Assembly (NCBI GenBank): GCA_002327885.1
Contig: DCUS01000218.1
Span: 32,487-45,160 of the forward strand
Direction: 5' to 3'
Length of the DNA: 12,674 nt
Source: Syntrophaceae bacterium UBA2208
Lineage (GTDB): Bacteria > Desulfobacterota > BSN033 > UBA1163
Of this stretch, positions 6,493 to 12,674 are shown piece by piece. The notes under the pieces were generated by a model. That model worked only from the letters and a program-made list of their open reading frames with translations. It was not told the origin of the DNA and searched no databases. Each line of letters starts with the position of its first letter. The stretch's first letter is position 1. The position numbers and the translations under genes were made by a program.

Positions 6493-7098
6493 TCAATCCG
6501 CTATTTGCCATCCACCATCTGCAATGTTAACGGCTCCAAGACGACTGAGCATCTGAATCAACTCACATAGAGGAAGGCCTACGACATTTGTATATGAACC
6601 CCGAATCGATTCGATCATAAAAGATCCAATTCCCTGGATAGCATATCCTCCGGCTTTATCATAAGACTCCCCGGTCTGAACATACCATTCCATCTCTGAA
6701 AGAGTAAGTGTCTTCATCTTCACGGCTGTTTGGACTGCGTCTTTATCGGTCCTCCCTTTCTCTAAATGGCAGACACAAAACCCTGTTAATACCCAATGCT
6801 CCCGGCCACTTAGGCACCCTAACATCTCCATGGCTTCTTTTTGATTTCCGGGTTTGCCTAAAATAGACCCATCAATAGTCACAATGGTATCTGCAGCCAC
6901 CACCCAGGAATCAGGATATTCACTTGCCACATCTCTTGCCTTGGCTTCTGCTAATCGAATTACATGTTCTTGAGGGGAGACTTTCTGAACAAAATTCTCC
7001 GATACCCTGCTTGGAAACACCTCCAAATCAAGACCTACTTGTTTTAGCAATTCATAACGACGGGGAGATTTGGAGGCCAGGATGAGCCGACCATTCAT
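6493..7098 (-). CDS. maf: Maf-family nucleoside triphosphate pyrophosphatase (dTTP/UTP type)
   Basis: Maf proteins hydrolyse nucleoside triphosphates to monophosphates, including non-canonical or modified ones, and are linked to septum formation. Visible motifs are LASKSPRRYELL (7-18), LAEAKA (49-54) with its basic residue, the catalytic Asp70 in VVAADTIV, GKPGN (81-85), GESYDKAGGYAIQG (143-156) and GSYTNVVGLPL (167-177). The AGGYAIQG form with Gln155 matches the YhdE-like dTTP/UTP subgroup rather than the YceF m7GTP subgroup. The homologous region ends near LSRLG (188). The last dozen residues, NIADGGWQIAD, come from a heptamer repeat array and look like an added tail. It is the first gene of the minus-strand run and is preceded by a promoter-like sequence that ends almost at the ATG, with no Shine-Dalgarno sequence. 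Confidence 0.93.
   Translation of the reverse strand: MNGRLILASKSPRRYELLKQVGLDLEVFPSRVSENFVQKVSPQEHVIRLAEAKARDVASEYPDSWVVAADTIVTIDGSILGKPGNQKEAMEMLGCLSGREHWVLTGFCVCHLEKGRTDKDAVQTAVKMKTLTLSEMEWYVQTGESYDKAGGYAIQGIGSFMIESIRGSYTNVVGLPLCELIQMLSRLGAVNIADGGWQIAD
6496..6530 (-). repeat. Heptamer array coding the last residues of Maf
   Basis: Five consecutive 7-bp units on the plus strand, all starting with AT: ATCCGCT, ATTTGCC and three more, the last (ATGTTAA) weakest. On the coding strand the consensus is NGYNRAT. The array starts immediately before the maf stop codon (6493-6495) and extends into the gene, coding the non-homologous C-terminal tail. It also holds the alternative upstream yggS ATG at 6511. 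The period is visible by eye; its significance is judged only in combination with the other arrays. Confidence 0.6.
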
Positions 7099-7104
7099 TT
7101 TTAA

Positions 7105-7133
7105 AAACTAAAGGAATCCCATAGGTTTGTCAA
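7105..7133 (-). promoter_or_regulatory. Candidate sigma70 promoter for the maf-hemL run
   Basis: On the minus strand a perfect TTGACA (plus coordinates 7128-7133) is followed after 17 bp by TAGTTT (7105-7110), a weak -10 box matching three of six consensus bases. A start site seven bases downstream would be 7098, the A of the maf ATG, implying a leaderless or nearly leaderless message. The -35 box and spacing are good; the -10 box is poor. Confidence 0.45.
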
Positions 7134-7144
7134 GTTTGAAATGG

Positions 7145-7230
7145 AAATTTGTCCGATCGGAAGGTTGGGGATTGCCCTCGGTCTGAAACTTGGTAAGTGA
7201 AGCTGAGTTGCTCTGATCGAGGACAAATTT
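7145..7230. repeat. Long inverted repeat in the divergent maf/rfaE2 intergenic region
   Basis: AAATTTGTCC at 7145-7154 is repeated in perfect inverted form as GGACAAATTT at 7221-7230. With a 2-nt bulge the pairing continues through GATC and GA, so the arms span 7145-7161 and 7212-7230. The left arm also contains the perfect 10-bp palindrome TCCGATCGGA (7152-7161). The repeat lies upstream of both divergent promoter candidates. It could be a regulator-binding pair or a remnant of a small mobile repeat; nothing in the sequence decides. The rest of 7099-7312 shows no gene. Confidence 0.6.
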
Positions 7231-7266
7231 TAGCCCTTGGGTTTAAATAGTTGAAGACAAGAAGAG

Positions 7267-7295
7267 TTGACTCCAAGGTTTAAATCTGATACTTA
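7267..7295 (+). promoter_or_regulatory. Candidate promoter for the rfaE2-lon run
   Basis: TTGACT at 7267-7272 is followed by a 17-bp spacer and TACTTA at 7290-7295, preceded by an extended -10 TG at 7287-7288. The -10 hexamer is weak. A start near 7302 would leave a leader of about ten bases before the rfaE2 ATG at 7313, containing the purine-rich AAAGAGAA. No CIRCE operator or sigma-32-type pair is visible here. Confidence 0.35.
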
Positions 7296-7312
7296 AATAG
7301 AAAGAGAATAGA

Positions 7313-7801
7313 ATGAAACAAAAAATCAAAGAAAGAAAAGACCTTTCGAGGATTATCAAAAACCTCAAGGAAAAGGGGAGGCGAATAATCTTTACCAACG
7401 GTTGTTTTGACCTCCTGCACGTCGGTCATATCCGGTATCTTGAGGAAGCCAAAACCCTCGGAGATGTCCTGGTCGTAGGGGTCAACAGTGATTCTTCAGT
7501 CCGAAAGATAAAAGGCCCTGAAAGACCCATTCTCCCCGCAGAAGAAAGGATTGAGATTCTTTCCGGCCTTCAGTCCGTGGATTATGTTGCCGTTTTTGAT
7601 GAACACGATCCCTTGAAACTCATCGCCTCTCTCTTGCCAGATGTGCTTGTCAAGGGAGGAGATTGGACAAAAGAACAGATCGTGGGAGGGGAAGTGGTCG
7701 AAAAGTCGGGAGGAGAAGTGGTCATCATTCCTTTTGTCCGGGGAGCTTCTACCACAAATCTTATTAAAACCATATTAAAACGATATGAAAAAAGAACTTG
7801 A
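7313..7801 (+). CDS. rfaE2: D-glycero-beta-D-manno-heptose 1-phosphate adenylyltransferase (RfaE2)
   Basis: This enzyme transfers AMP from ATP to heptose 1-phosphate, giving ADP-heptose for the LPS inner core. The 162-residue protein is a stand-alone nucleotidyltransferase corresponding to the C-terminal domain of E. coli HldE; no kinase domain is attached. Motifs are FTNGCFDLLHVGHIRYLEEA (27-46) with the HxGH signature at 36-39, GVNSDSSVRKIKG (56-68), KGGDW (about 114-118) and the terminal GASTTNLI, equivalent to the ISSTxxI adenylate-binding motif. It is a strong sign of a diderm envelope. It is the first gene of the plus-strand run, and its last 17 nt overlap the lon start in another frame. 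The isomerase, kinase and phosphatase of the pathway are not in the window. Confidence 0.94.
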   Translation: MKQKIKERKDLSRIIKNLKEKGRRIIFTNGCFDLLHVGHIRYLEEAKTLGDVLVVGVNSDSSVRKIKGPERPILPAEERIEILSGLQSVDYVAVFDEHDPLKLIASLLPDVLVKGGDWTKEQIVGGEVVEKSGGEVVIIPFVRGASTTNLIKTILKRYEKRT

Positions 7802-10175
7802 AAAGGATCTGCTCTCCCTTCCGGAAACAATCCCTCTGCTTCCGGTTAGGGATTTTGTTGTCTTTCCCTACATGGTCCTTCCTCTATTCGTGAGTCGGGA
7901 GAAATCGATCAAATCTTTGGAGGAAGCCCTTTCTAAAGATCGCCTGATTTTCCTGGTGGCTCAGAAAAAAGTCTCTGAAGAGGACCCTTCTCCCAGGGAT
8001 CTTTATCGGGTGGGTACGGTTGGCGTTGTGATGAAGATGCTCAAACTCCCTGATGGAAGGGTCAAAATTCTTGTCCAGGGTCTTTCCAAGGCATCCATCA
8101 AAGAAATTCTCCAGACGACGCCCTATCTCCTCGTGAAGGTGGAAAATATTAAGGATCCCTTCATCACTGAGATTACCCTTGAGACGGAAGCCCTGATGAG
8201 AAATGTCAGGGAACAATTAGAGCGAATTGTCTCCTATGGAAAACTTCTCTCACCGGATCTGATGTTTATCCTTGAAAGCGTTGACGATCCAGGGAGGTTA
8301 GCGGACTTAGTGGCCTCTAACCTGGACCTCACCGTTGAAAAAGCCCAGGAGATCTTAGAAATTCTTGACCCGATAGAAAGACTCAAGACACTGAACGAGC
8401 TTCTTGGAAAAGAGGTCCAAGTCCTCACCATGCAGGCCAAGATCCAGTCTCAGGCCAAAGAAGAAATCACCAAGACGCAGAGAGAATATTTTCTTAGAGA
8501 GCAGATGAGGGCGATCCGAAGTGAGCTGGGTGAGATGGATGAACGGACCGAAGAAATTAAATCCTTCCGGCAGAAGATCAAAAAGGCCAAGATGCCTAAA
8601 GAGGTTGAAAAGGAGGCACGGCAAGAACTGGAGCGATTAGACCAGATGCATCCGGATGCCATAGAGGCCTCGATGGTGCGGACCTATCTCAACTGGTTAG
8701 TCGATATGCCATGGTCAACATCGACCATCGATTGCCTCGATCTTCATCAGGCAAAAAAAGTTCTGGAGGAGGACCATTACAATTTAGAGAAAGTGAAGGA
8801 ACGAATTTTAGAATACTTAAGCGTCCATAAGCTGAAAAAAAGGATGAAGGGTCCCATCCTCTGTTTTATCGGACCTCCCGGGGTGGGGAAAACCTCATTG
8901 GGCAAATCGATCGCCAGGGCTTTGGGGAGAAAATTCATAAGAATTTCTTTAGGCGGGATAAGAGACGAGGCAGAGATCCGGGGCCACCGCCGCACCTATG
9001 TCGGCGCTTTGCCAGGACGAATCATTCAGTCGATTAAACAGGCAGGAAGCAACAATCCTGTTTTTATGATGGATGAGGTGGATAAAATCGGTATCGATTT
9101 CCGCGGAGATCCGGCCTCCGCTCTCTTGGAAGTTCTGGACCCGGAACAGAACCATGCTTTTAGCGACCATTACCTCAATGTCCCTTTTGATCTCTCTCAG
9201 GTGATGTTCATCACCACGGGGAATTTGACCGACCCTATCCCCTCTGCCCTAAAAGATCGAATGGAGGTGATTAACCTTCCCGGATACACCGACCTGGAAA
9301 AGCTGAAGATTGCACGAACTTTCCTCCTCCCGCGGCAGATGGAAGAAAATGGAATCGATGCCAAGAAGCTTGAGATTTCTGACAGAGCCATTCTCCTATT
9401 GATTTCGCAATACACTCAGGAAGCAGGCCTTCGGAACCTCGAGAGGGAATTGGCTTCTATTTGCAGAAAAGTGGCAAGGCGCGTGGCAGAAGATTGGTCT
9501 TCCCCGGCGTCGATCGGGATGGGCGCCGGTAGACAGGCCAAGAGGGAGAAAACCAAAATCAACACAAAAAACCTTCACCAATTTTTGGGGCCTCCTCCTT
9601 TCATACCCAATGAAGAACAGAAACGAAACGAGGTGGGTTTGGCCACTGGCTTAGCCTGGACGGAAACAGGAGGTGAAATTCTCCAGGTGGAGGCCTCGAC
9701 CACTCCGGGCAAGGGGTCATTGATCCTCACCGGTCACCTCGGAGATGTGATGAAAGAGTCGGCACAGGCCGCCCTCACCTATGCACGATCCAAAGGAAAA
9801 GCTTATCGAATCAATCCCAACGTCCTTAACAATAAAGAGATCCATATCCATGTTCCTGCAGGCGCCATTCCGAAAGATGGCCCTTCCGCGGGGATCACCA
9901 TGGCGGTTGCTATCTTTTCTGCTCTCACAGGTATCCCCGTAAAGAAGGAAGTCGCCATGACGGGTGAGATCACTCTCCGAGGAAGAGTCCTCCCGGTCGG
10001 AGGGTTGAAGGAGAAAGCCCTCGCTGCGCTCCGGAACAAAATCAAAGTGGTGATCTTCCCTTACCTGAACAAAAAAGACTTCATCGATCTTCCCCCGTAC
10101 ATTCGAAAAAAGATTGACTTTATTCCGGTCACGCATATTGACGAAGTGCTAAAAATCGCACTGGCCAAGAAGTAG
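7785..10175 (+). CDS. lon: ATP-dependent Lon protease (endopeptidase La)
   Basis: Lon is a cytoplasmic hexameric AAA+ serine protease that degrades misfolded and short-lived regulatory proteins. The 796-residue chain has the full bacterial architecture. The N-terminal substrate-binding domain runs from about 14 to 205 (opening IPLLPVRDFVVFPYMVLPLF), followed by a helical coiled region to about 330. The AAA+ module has Walker A GPPGVGKT at 363-370 and Walker B MMDEVDKIG at 428-436. The protease domain has catalytic Ser701 in KDGPSAG and Lys744 in LKEKALAA, a 43-residue separation as in E. coli (679/722). A polar linker at about 570-590 between the AAA+ and protease domains is likely a flexible loop. 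The ATG lies inside rfaE2 (17-nt overlap) with no good Shine-Dalgarno sequence, so translational coupling is likely. No heat-shock operator is visible upstream. Confidence 0.98.
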   Translation: MKKELEKDLLSLPETIPLLPVRDFVVFPYMVLPLFVSREKSIKSLEEALSKDRLIFLVAQKKVSEEDPSPRDLYRVGTVGVVMKMLKLPDGRVKILVQGLSKASIKEILQTTPYLLVKVENIKDPFITEITLETEALMRNVREQLERIVSYGKLLSPDLMFILESVDDPGRLADLVASNLDLTVEKAQEILEILDPIERLKTLNELLGKEVQVLTMQAKIQSQAKEEITKTQREYFLREQMRAIRSELGEMDERTEEIKSFRQKIKKAKMPKEVEKEARQELERLDQMHPDAIEASMVRTYLNWLVDMPWSTSTIDCLDLHQAKKVLEEDHYNLEKVKERILEYLSVHKLKKRMKGPILCFIGPPGVGKTSLGKSIARALGRKFIRISLGGIRDEAEIRGHRRTYVGALPGRIIQSIKQAGSNNPVFMMDEVDKIGIDFRGDPASALLEVLDPEQNHAFSDHYLNVPFDLSQVMFITTGNLTDPIPSALKDRMEVINLPGYTDLEKLKIARTFLLPRQMEENGIDAKKLEISDRAILLLISQYTQEAGLRNLERELASICRKVARRVAEDWSSPASIGMGAGRQAKREKTKINTKNLHQFLGPPPFIPNEEQKRNEVGLATGLAWTETGGEILQVEASTTPGKGSLILTGHLGDVMKESAQAALTYARSKGKAYRINPNVLNNKEIHIHVPAGAIPKDGPSAGITMAVAIFSALTGIPVKKEVAMTGEITLRGRVLPVGGLKEKALAALRNKIKVVIFPYLNKKDFIDLPPYIRKKIDFIPVTHIDEVLKIALAKK

Positions 10176-10183
10176 GGAACGTC

Positions 10184-10203
10184 TGCCTGTCCGGTAGGCA
10201 GGC
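10184..10203. repeat. Small palindromic element between lon and thiL
   Basis: The 64-bp spacer holds TGCCT (10184-10188) facing AGGCA (10196-10200) around GTCCGGT. Alternatively GCCTG (10185-10189) can pair with CAGGC (10199-10203), so two overlapping 5-bp stems are possible. No T-run follows, so it is not a clear terminator. Its look is that of a short interspersed palindromic repeat, but no second copy exists in this window. Confidence 0.45.
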
Positions 10204-10239
10204 TTTGAAACCGTCCCGTACAAGGGTTCGAAGTTAAAA

Positions 10240-11241
10240 ATGAATAACATGGATCTTCAAGAGATTGGTGAGTTCGGACTGATCTGTCGAATCCGAAAGT
10301 GGATCAATTCCTCCGATCCCGCCTTGATTCAAGGAATCGGTGATGACGTGGCGGTGATCGAAGTGGGGACAAAGGTCCTACTTATGACCACAGATATTCT
10401 TATTGAAGGCATCCATTTCGATTTATCCTGGATGGATCCCTATCCGTTGGGGAGAAAGTCTCTCGCCGTCAATCTGAGTGATATTGCCTCCATGGGAGGG
10501 ATCCCAAAATATTTTCTCGTCTCCATCGGGCTTCCCAAGAACCTTCCCGTTTCTTTTATTTCTTCGTTCTACCGGGGGTTAAAACACGAGGCGGACCGAT
10601 TTCGGGTAGGATGCATTGGAGGGGACACCTCTCTTTCTCAAAAAATGATCGTCAACATCTGCCTGTTGGGCGAGGGGAAAAAAAGGAATCTCCTTTTCAG
10701 AAAAGGGGCAAAGGTGGGGGATGCTCTCTTTGTCTCCGGAAGACTGGGTGACTCAGCTCTGGGGTTAAAAATTCTTCAAGCTAAAAAGAAAATAAAAGGA
10801 TCAGAAGCATTGGTCAAAAAACATATTTCTCCCAGCCCAAGAGTCGAATTAGGGCAAGCCATTGCTAAATATCATCTGGCGACCGCCATGATCGATGTCA
10901 GCGATGGTTTGTTGATCGATACGTCGCACCTTTTAGAAGAGAGTGAAGTGGGGGCTCGTATCTGGGAGGATCGAATTCCTCTCTCCAGGCCCTACCGAAA
11001 ATGCGTACGACCGTTTTCAAAAGACCCTTCTCGCTTCGCCCTTTCCGGGGGAGAGGATTACGAACTCCTTTTCACTGCCCCATTGACAATGAGAGGAAAG
11101 ATTGTTTCCCTTGCCCGATCGCTCAAAATCCCCATTACCCGGATTGGGGAAATCCTTGCTCAAGAAGAAGGGTTCCATATGATAAGCAGCGACGGTGAAG
11201 ATTATTCTCCCTCTCGTTTGGGATTTGAACATTTTAAATAA
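10240..11241 (+). CDS. thiL: Thiamine-monophosphate kinase
   Basis: ThiL phosphorylates thiamine monophosphate with ATP to give the cofactor thiamine diphosphate. The 333-residue protein belongs to the PurM/ThiL ATP-binding superfamily. It shows EFGLICRI (11-18), the Mg-binding GIGDDVAVIE (32-41), TTDILIEGIHFDLSW (50-64), GRKSLAVNLSDIASMGG (71-87), CIGGDTS (125-131), MIDVSDGLLIDTSHL (217-231) and SGGEDYELLF (269-278). No motif is missing. Met1 and Met4 are both possible starts, with only weak upstream ribosome-binding sequence. It lies 64 bp after lon in the same orientation. Thiamine synthesis genes are absent from the window, so it serves the general cofactor supply. Confidence 0.96.
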   Translation: MNNMDLQEIGEFGLICRIRKWINSSDPALIQGIGDDVAVIEVGTKVLLMTTDILIEGIHFDLSWMDPYPLGRKSLAVNLSDIASMGGIPKYFLVSIGLPKNLPVSFISSFYRGLKHEADRFRVGCIGGDTSLSQKMIVNICLLGEGKKRNLLFRKGAKVGDALFVSGRLGDSALGLKILQAKKKIKGSEALVKKHISPSPRVELGQAIAKYHLATAMIDVSDGLLIDTSHLLEESEVGARIWEDRIPLSRPYRKCVRPFSKDPSRFALSGGEDYELLFTAPLTMRGKIVSLARSLKIPITRIGEILAQEEGFHMISSDGEDYSPSRLGFEHFK

Positions 11242-11323
11242 TGAGGGTCTATGGGAGACCGGTAACGAAACCAGCCCTGATTGCTGACCATTGTATTCCA
11301 TCATCGACCTTGAAAGGATGTTA

Positions 11324-12325
11324 ATGAAAACTTATATCAATGAGGTTAAAGAGAACGATCCCGTCGATTCTCTTTTCCTGGTCAAAGAGAAATCTTACGG
11401 AATCACCAAAGCTGGAAATACCTACTTAAGATTAAAGCTGGTGGACCGCTCTGGAGAGATGGAAGGCAGAGTTTGGACCTCTGTAGAGACCTTCGCCGAT
11501 TCTTTTCAAAAAGATGATTTTGTCCATGTGACGGGGAAAGCGGTCTCTTTTCAGGGACAGCTTCAGTTGAACCTCACCTCTATCCAAAGAGTCAGGGAAG
11601 AAGATATCTTTTTTCCGGACTTCTTTCCCAGCGCAGAAAAAGATCCTGAAGAAATGTTCCGCTCCCTTGTCGAAATCAGTGACCAGATTAAAAACCAGCA
11701 CCTCGGTCAACTTCTCAAACTTTTCTGGAAGGATGAATCCTTTGTTCAACTTTTTAAAGTCGCCCCTGCTTCCAAATGGCTCCATCACAACTACTTAGGA
11801 GGCCTTTTAGAACACACTCTTTCTCTGGTTCACCTTATACTTAAAACCGCCAATCATTACAATAGGTTGAACTTGGATCTTTTACTTACAGCCTCAATCC
11901 TTCACGATTCGGGTAAGGTGGATGAGCTGTCTTACCACCGATCCTTCGACTATTCAGATGAAGGCCGACTCCTCGGCCATATCATCCTTGGAATAGAAAG
12001 AATGGAGGATAAAATTCGTCAAATACCTGATTTTCCAAAAGACCTTTCCACCTTATTAAAGCATCTCCTTCTCAGCCACCATGGCCAATATATATGGGGT
12101 TCGCCTAAAAGACCGATGACTCTTGAGGCAGTGATGCTCCATTATCTTGATGATATGGATGCAAAAATGAATGGAATTCAACAATTTATTAAAAAACAAG
12201 TCCAGGAGGGTTCGAGATGGAGTGCCTACCACCGTATCTTCGAACAATATTTTTATGTACCCACCCTTTGGGAGCAGCTAGAACTATCTGATAAGTTTGA
12301 GAAAAATAAATTAGAAGAGGAATGA
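11324..12325 (+). CDS. OB-fold and HD-domain protein, YhaM-like 3'-5' exoribonuclease family
   Basis: A 333-residue protein with an N-terminal nucleic-acid-binding OB fold (about 14-90: DSLFLVKEKSYG...YLRLKLVDRSGEMEGRVW...VHVTGKA) and a C-terminal HD metal-dependent phosphohydrolase domain. HD-domain residues are visible in order: His164 in GGLLEHTL, His194-Asp195 in LHDSGKVDEL, His219 in LLGHI, His252-His253 in LSHHG, and Asp277/Asp279 in YLDDMDAKM. This pairing and length match the YhaM family of 3'-5' exonucleases best known from Firmicutes. Activity on RNA versus DNA is inferred from the family. An upstream TTG at 11291 is also in frame. The ATG at 11324 is chosen for its AAAGGA ribosome-binding site 5 nt upstream and the family-like start. 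It lies 82 bp after thiL and 120 bp before hrcA. Confidence 0.88.
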   Translation: MKTYINEVKENDPVDSLFLVKEKSYGITKAGNTYLRLKLVDRSGEMEGRVWTSVETFADSFQKDDFVHVTGKAVSFQGQLQLNLTSIQRVREEDIFFPDFFPSAEKDPEEMFRSLVEISDQIKNQHLGQLLKLFWKDESFVQLFKVAPASKWLHHNYLGGLLEHTLSLVHLILKTANHYNRLNLDLLLTASILHDSGKVDELSYHRSFDYSDEGRLLGHIILGIERMEDKIRQIPDFPKDLSTLLKHLLLSHHGQYIWGSPKRPMTLEAVMLHYLDDMDAKMNGIQQFIKKQVQEGSRWSAYHRIFEQYFYVPTLWEQLELSDKFEKNKLEEE

Positions 12326-12342
12326 TTAAATCTCTCATTTTC

Positions 12343-12371
12343 TTGACAAAACGCCCTCCCATTATTATCTT
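12343..12371 (+). promoter_or_regulatory. Candidate sigma70 promoter for hrcA
   Basis: A perfect TTGACA (12343-12348), a 17-bp spacer and TATCTT (12366-12371, four of six consensus) lie in the 120-bp gap before hrcA. Transcription would start near 12378, leaving a leader of about 70 nt. A CIRCE operator would be expected near such a promoter in many species. Only an isolated AGCAC half-like sequence (12375-12379) is present, without the inverted partner, so autoregulation through CIRCE is not supported here. Confidence 0.5.
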
Positions 12372-12445
12372 AATAGCACAAGTTGGGGACTTTTTTGGGT
12401 TTTAAGGCTTTCCTGAATCGTTTATTTGGTATGGAGATGGGTTTA

Positions 12446-12674
12446 ATGGATGTCTCATTTTCAGAGAGGATGAAACGGGTTTTAGAGATTGTGATCGAAG
12501 ATTATATCCGCTGGGCAGAACCAGTGGGGTCAAGAACGATTTCGAAGAAATCAAACCTCAACCTCAGCCCTGCAACCATCCGGAATATTATGTCAGATTT
12601 GGAAGAACTGGGATTACTTTTTCAACCCTATACTTCAGCCGGGAGGGTCCCCACGGAGAAAGGACTTCGGTTTT
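12446..12674 (+). CDS. hrcA: Heat-inducible transcription repressor HrcA, N-terminal 76 residues (partial)
   Basis: HrcA represses chaperone operons such as groESL and dnaK by binding CIRCE inverted repeats. The visible part is the winged-helix DNA-binding domain: ERMKRVLEIVIEDYI (7-21), EPVGSRTISKK (25-35), the recognition region LSPATIRNIMSDLEELG (40-56) and the SAGRVPTEKGLRF wing (64-76), which is diagnostic of the family. The GAF-like dimerisation domain lies beyond the right edge. The ATG at 12446 is preceded by GGAG at 12433-12436. An in-frame ATG at 12431 and a downstream one at 12470 are less suitable because of their spacing or loss of the usual N-terminus. The gene often heads hrcA-grpE-dnaK-dnaJ operons, which may follow outside the window. 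Confidence 0.95.
   Translation, partial: MDVSFSERMKRVLEIVIEDYIRWAEPVGSRTISKKSNLNLSPATIRNIMSDLEELGLLFQPYTSAGRVPTEKGLRF

Noticed and set aside
7099..7312. A small RNA gene or riboswitch in the divergent spacer
   Set aside because: Apart from the inverted repeat and promoter-like boxes I see no known riboswitch core, no terminator and no conserved small-RNA feature.
11246..11260. GGTCT/AGACC hairpin just after thiL as a terminator
   Set aside because: The stem is only 5 bp and no T-tract follows, so it does not meet the form of an intrinsic terminator.
12326..12445. CIRCE operator before hrcA
   Set aside because: Only an isolated AGCAC is present and the required inverted partner is missing.
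12333..12462. Direct repeat TCTCATTTTC at 12333-12342 and 12453-12462, spaced exactly 120 bp
   Set aside because: It is ten low-complexity bases, one copy inside hrcA coding sequence, with no flanking similarity. Coincidence is the simplest reading.

Overview
The window looks like core chromosome of a Gram-negative (diderm) bacterium. A heptose-phosphate adenylyltransferase for LPS core sugar, a signal-peptide lipoprotein and a meso-diaminopimelate/lysine branch all point that way. The glutamate-1-semialdehyde aminomutase shows that haem is made by the C5 route from glutamyl-tRNA. HrcA, a stand-alone RfaE2 and the general gene set would fit Desulfobacterota (former Deltaproteobacteria), but that placement is inference from gene content only. 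I see no phage, IS, CRISPR, tRNA or rRNA gene, and the genes are tightly packed.

Left half (1-7098) is a single minus-strand run. Read in transcription order it is maf (nucleotide pyrophosphatase), yggS (PLP homeostasis), a three-FnIII-domain lipoprotein, lysA, dapF, dapB, a fumarylacetoacetate-hydrolase-family enzyme, and hemL, which runs off the left edge. lysA, dapF and dapB supply the last steps of DAP/lysine synthesis plus the reductase step; dapA and the aminotransferase are not here. Right half (7313-12674) is a plus-strand run: rfaE2, lon, thiL, an OB-fold/HD-domain YhaM-like protein, and hrcA, which runs off the right edge. The two runs diverge from a 214-bp region (7099-7312) holding a candidate promoter for each side and a long inverted repeat. 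hrcA has its own candidate promoter. lon and hrcA put two protein-quality-control functions close together.

The least ordinary content is between the genes. Several junctions of the minus-strand run carry degenerate arrays of 7-bp units that begin at, or inside, the 3' end of the upstream gene. They lie after lysA (3244-3313), after the lipoprotein gene (4583-4631), in the last codons of maf (6496-6530), and more weakly after the FAH gene (751-771). Two of them place stop codons in all three reading frames and switch polarity midway so that they can fold back on themselves. A different, GC-richer set of competing inverted repeats lies between yggS and the lipoprotein gene (5688-5798). These small elements, not a new gene system, are the strongest candidates for something undescribed. 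All the genes belong to known families.
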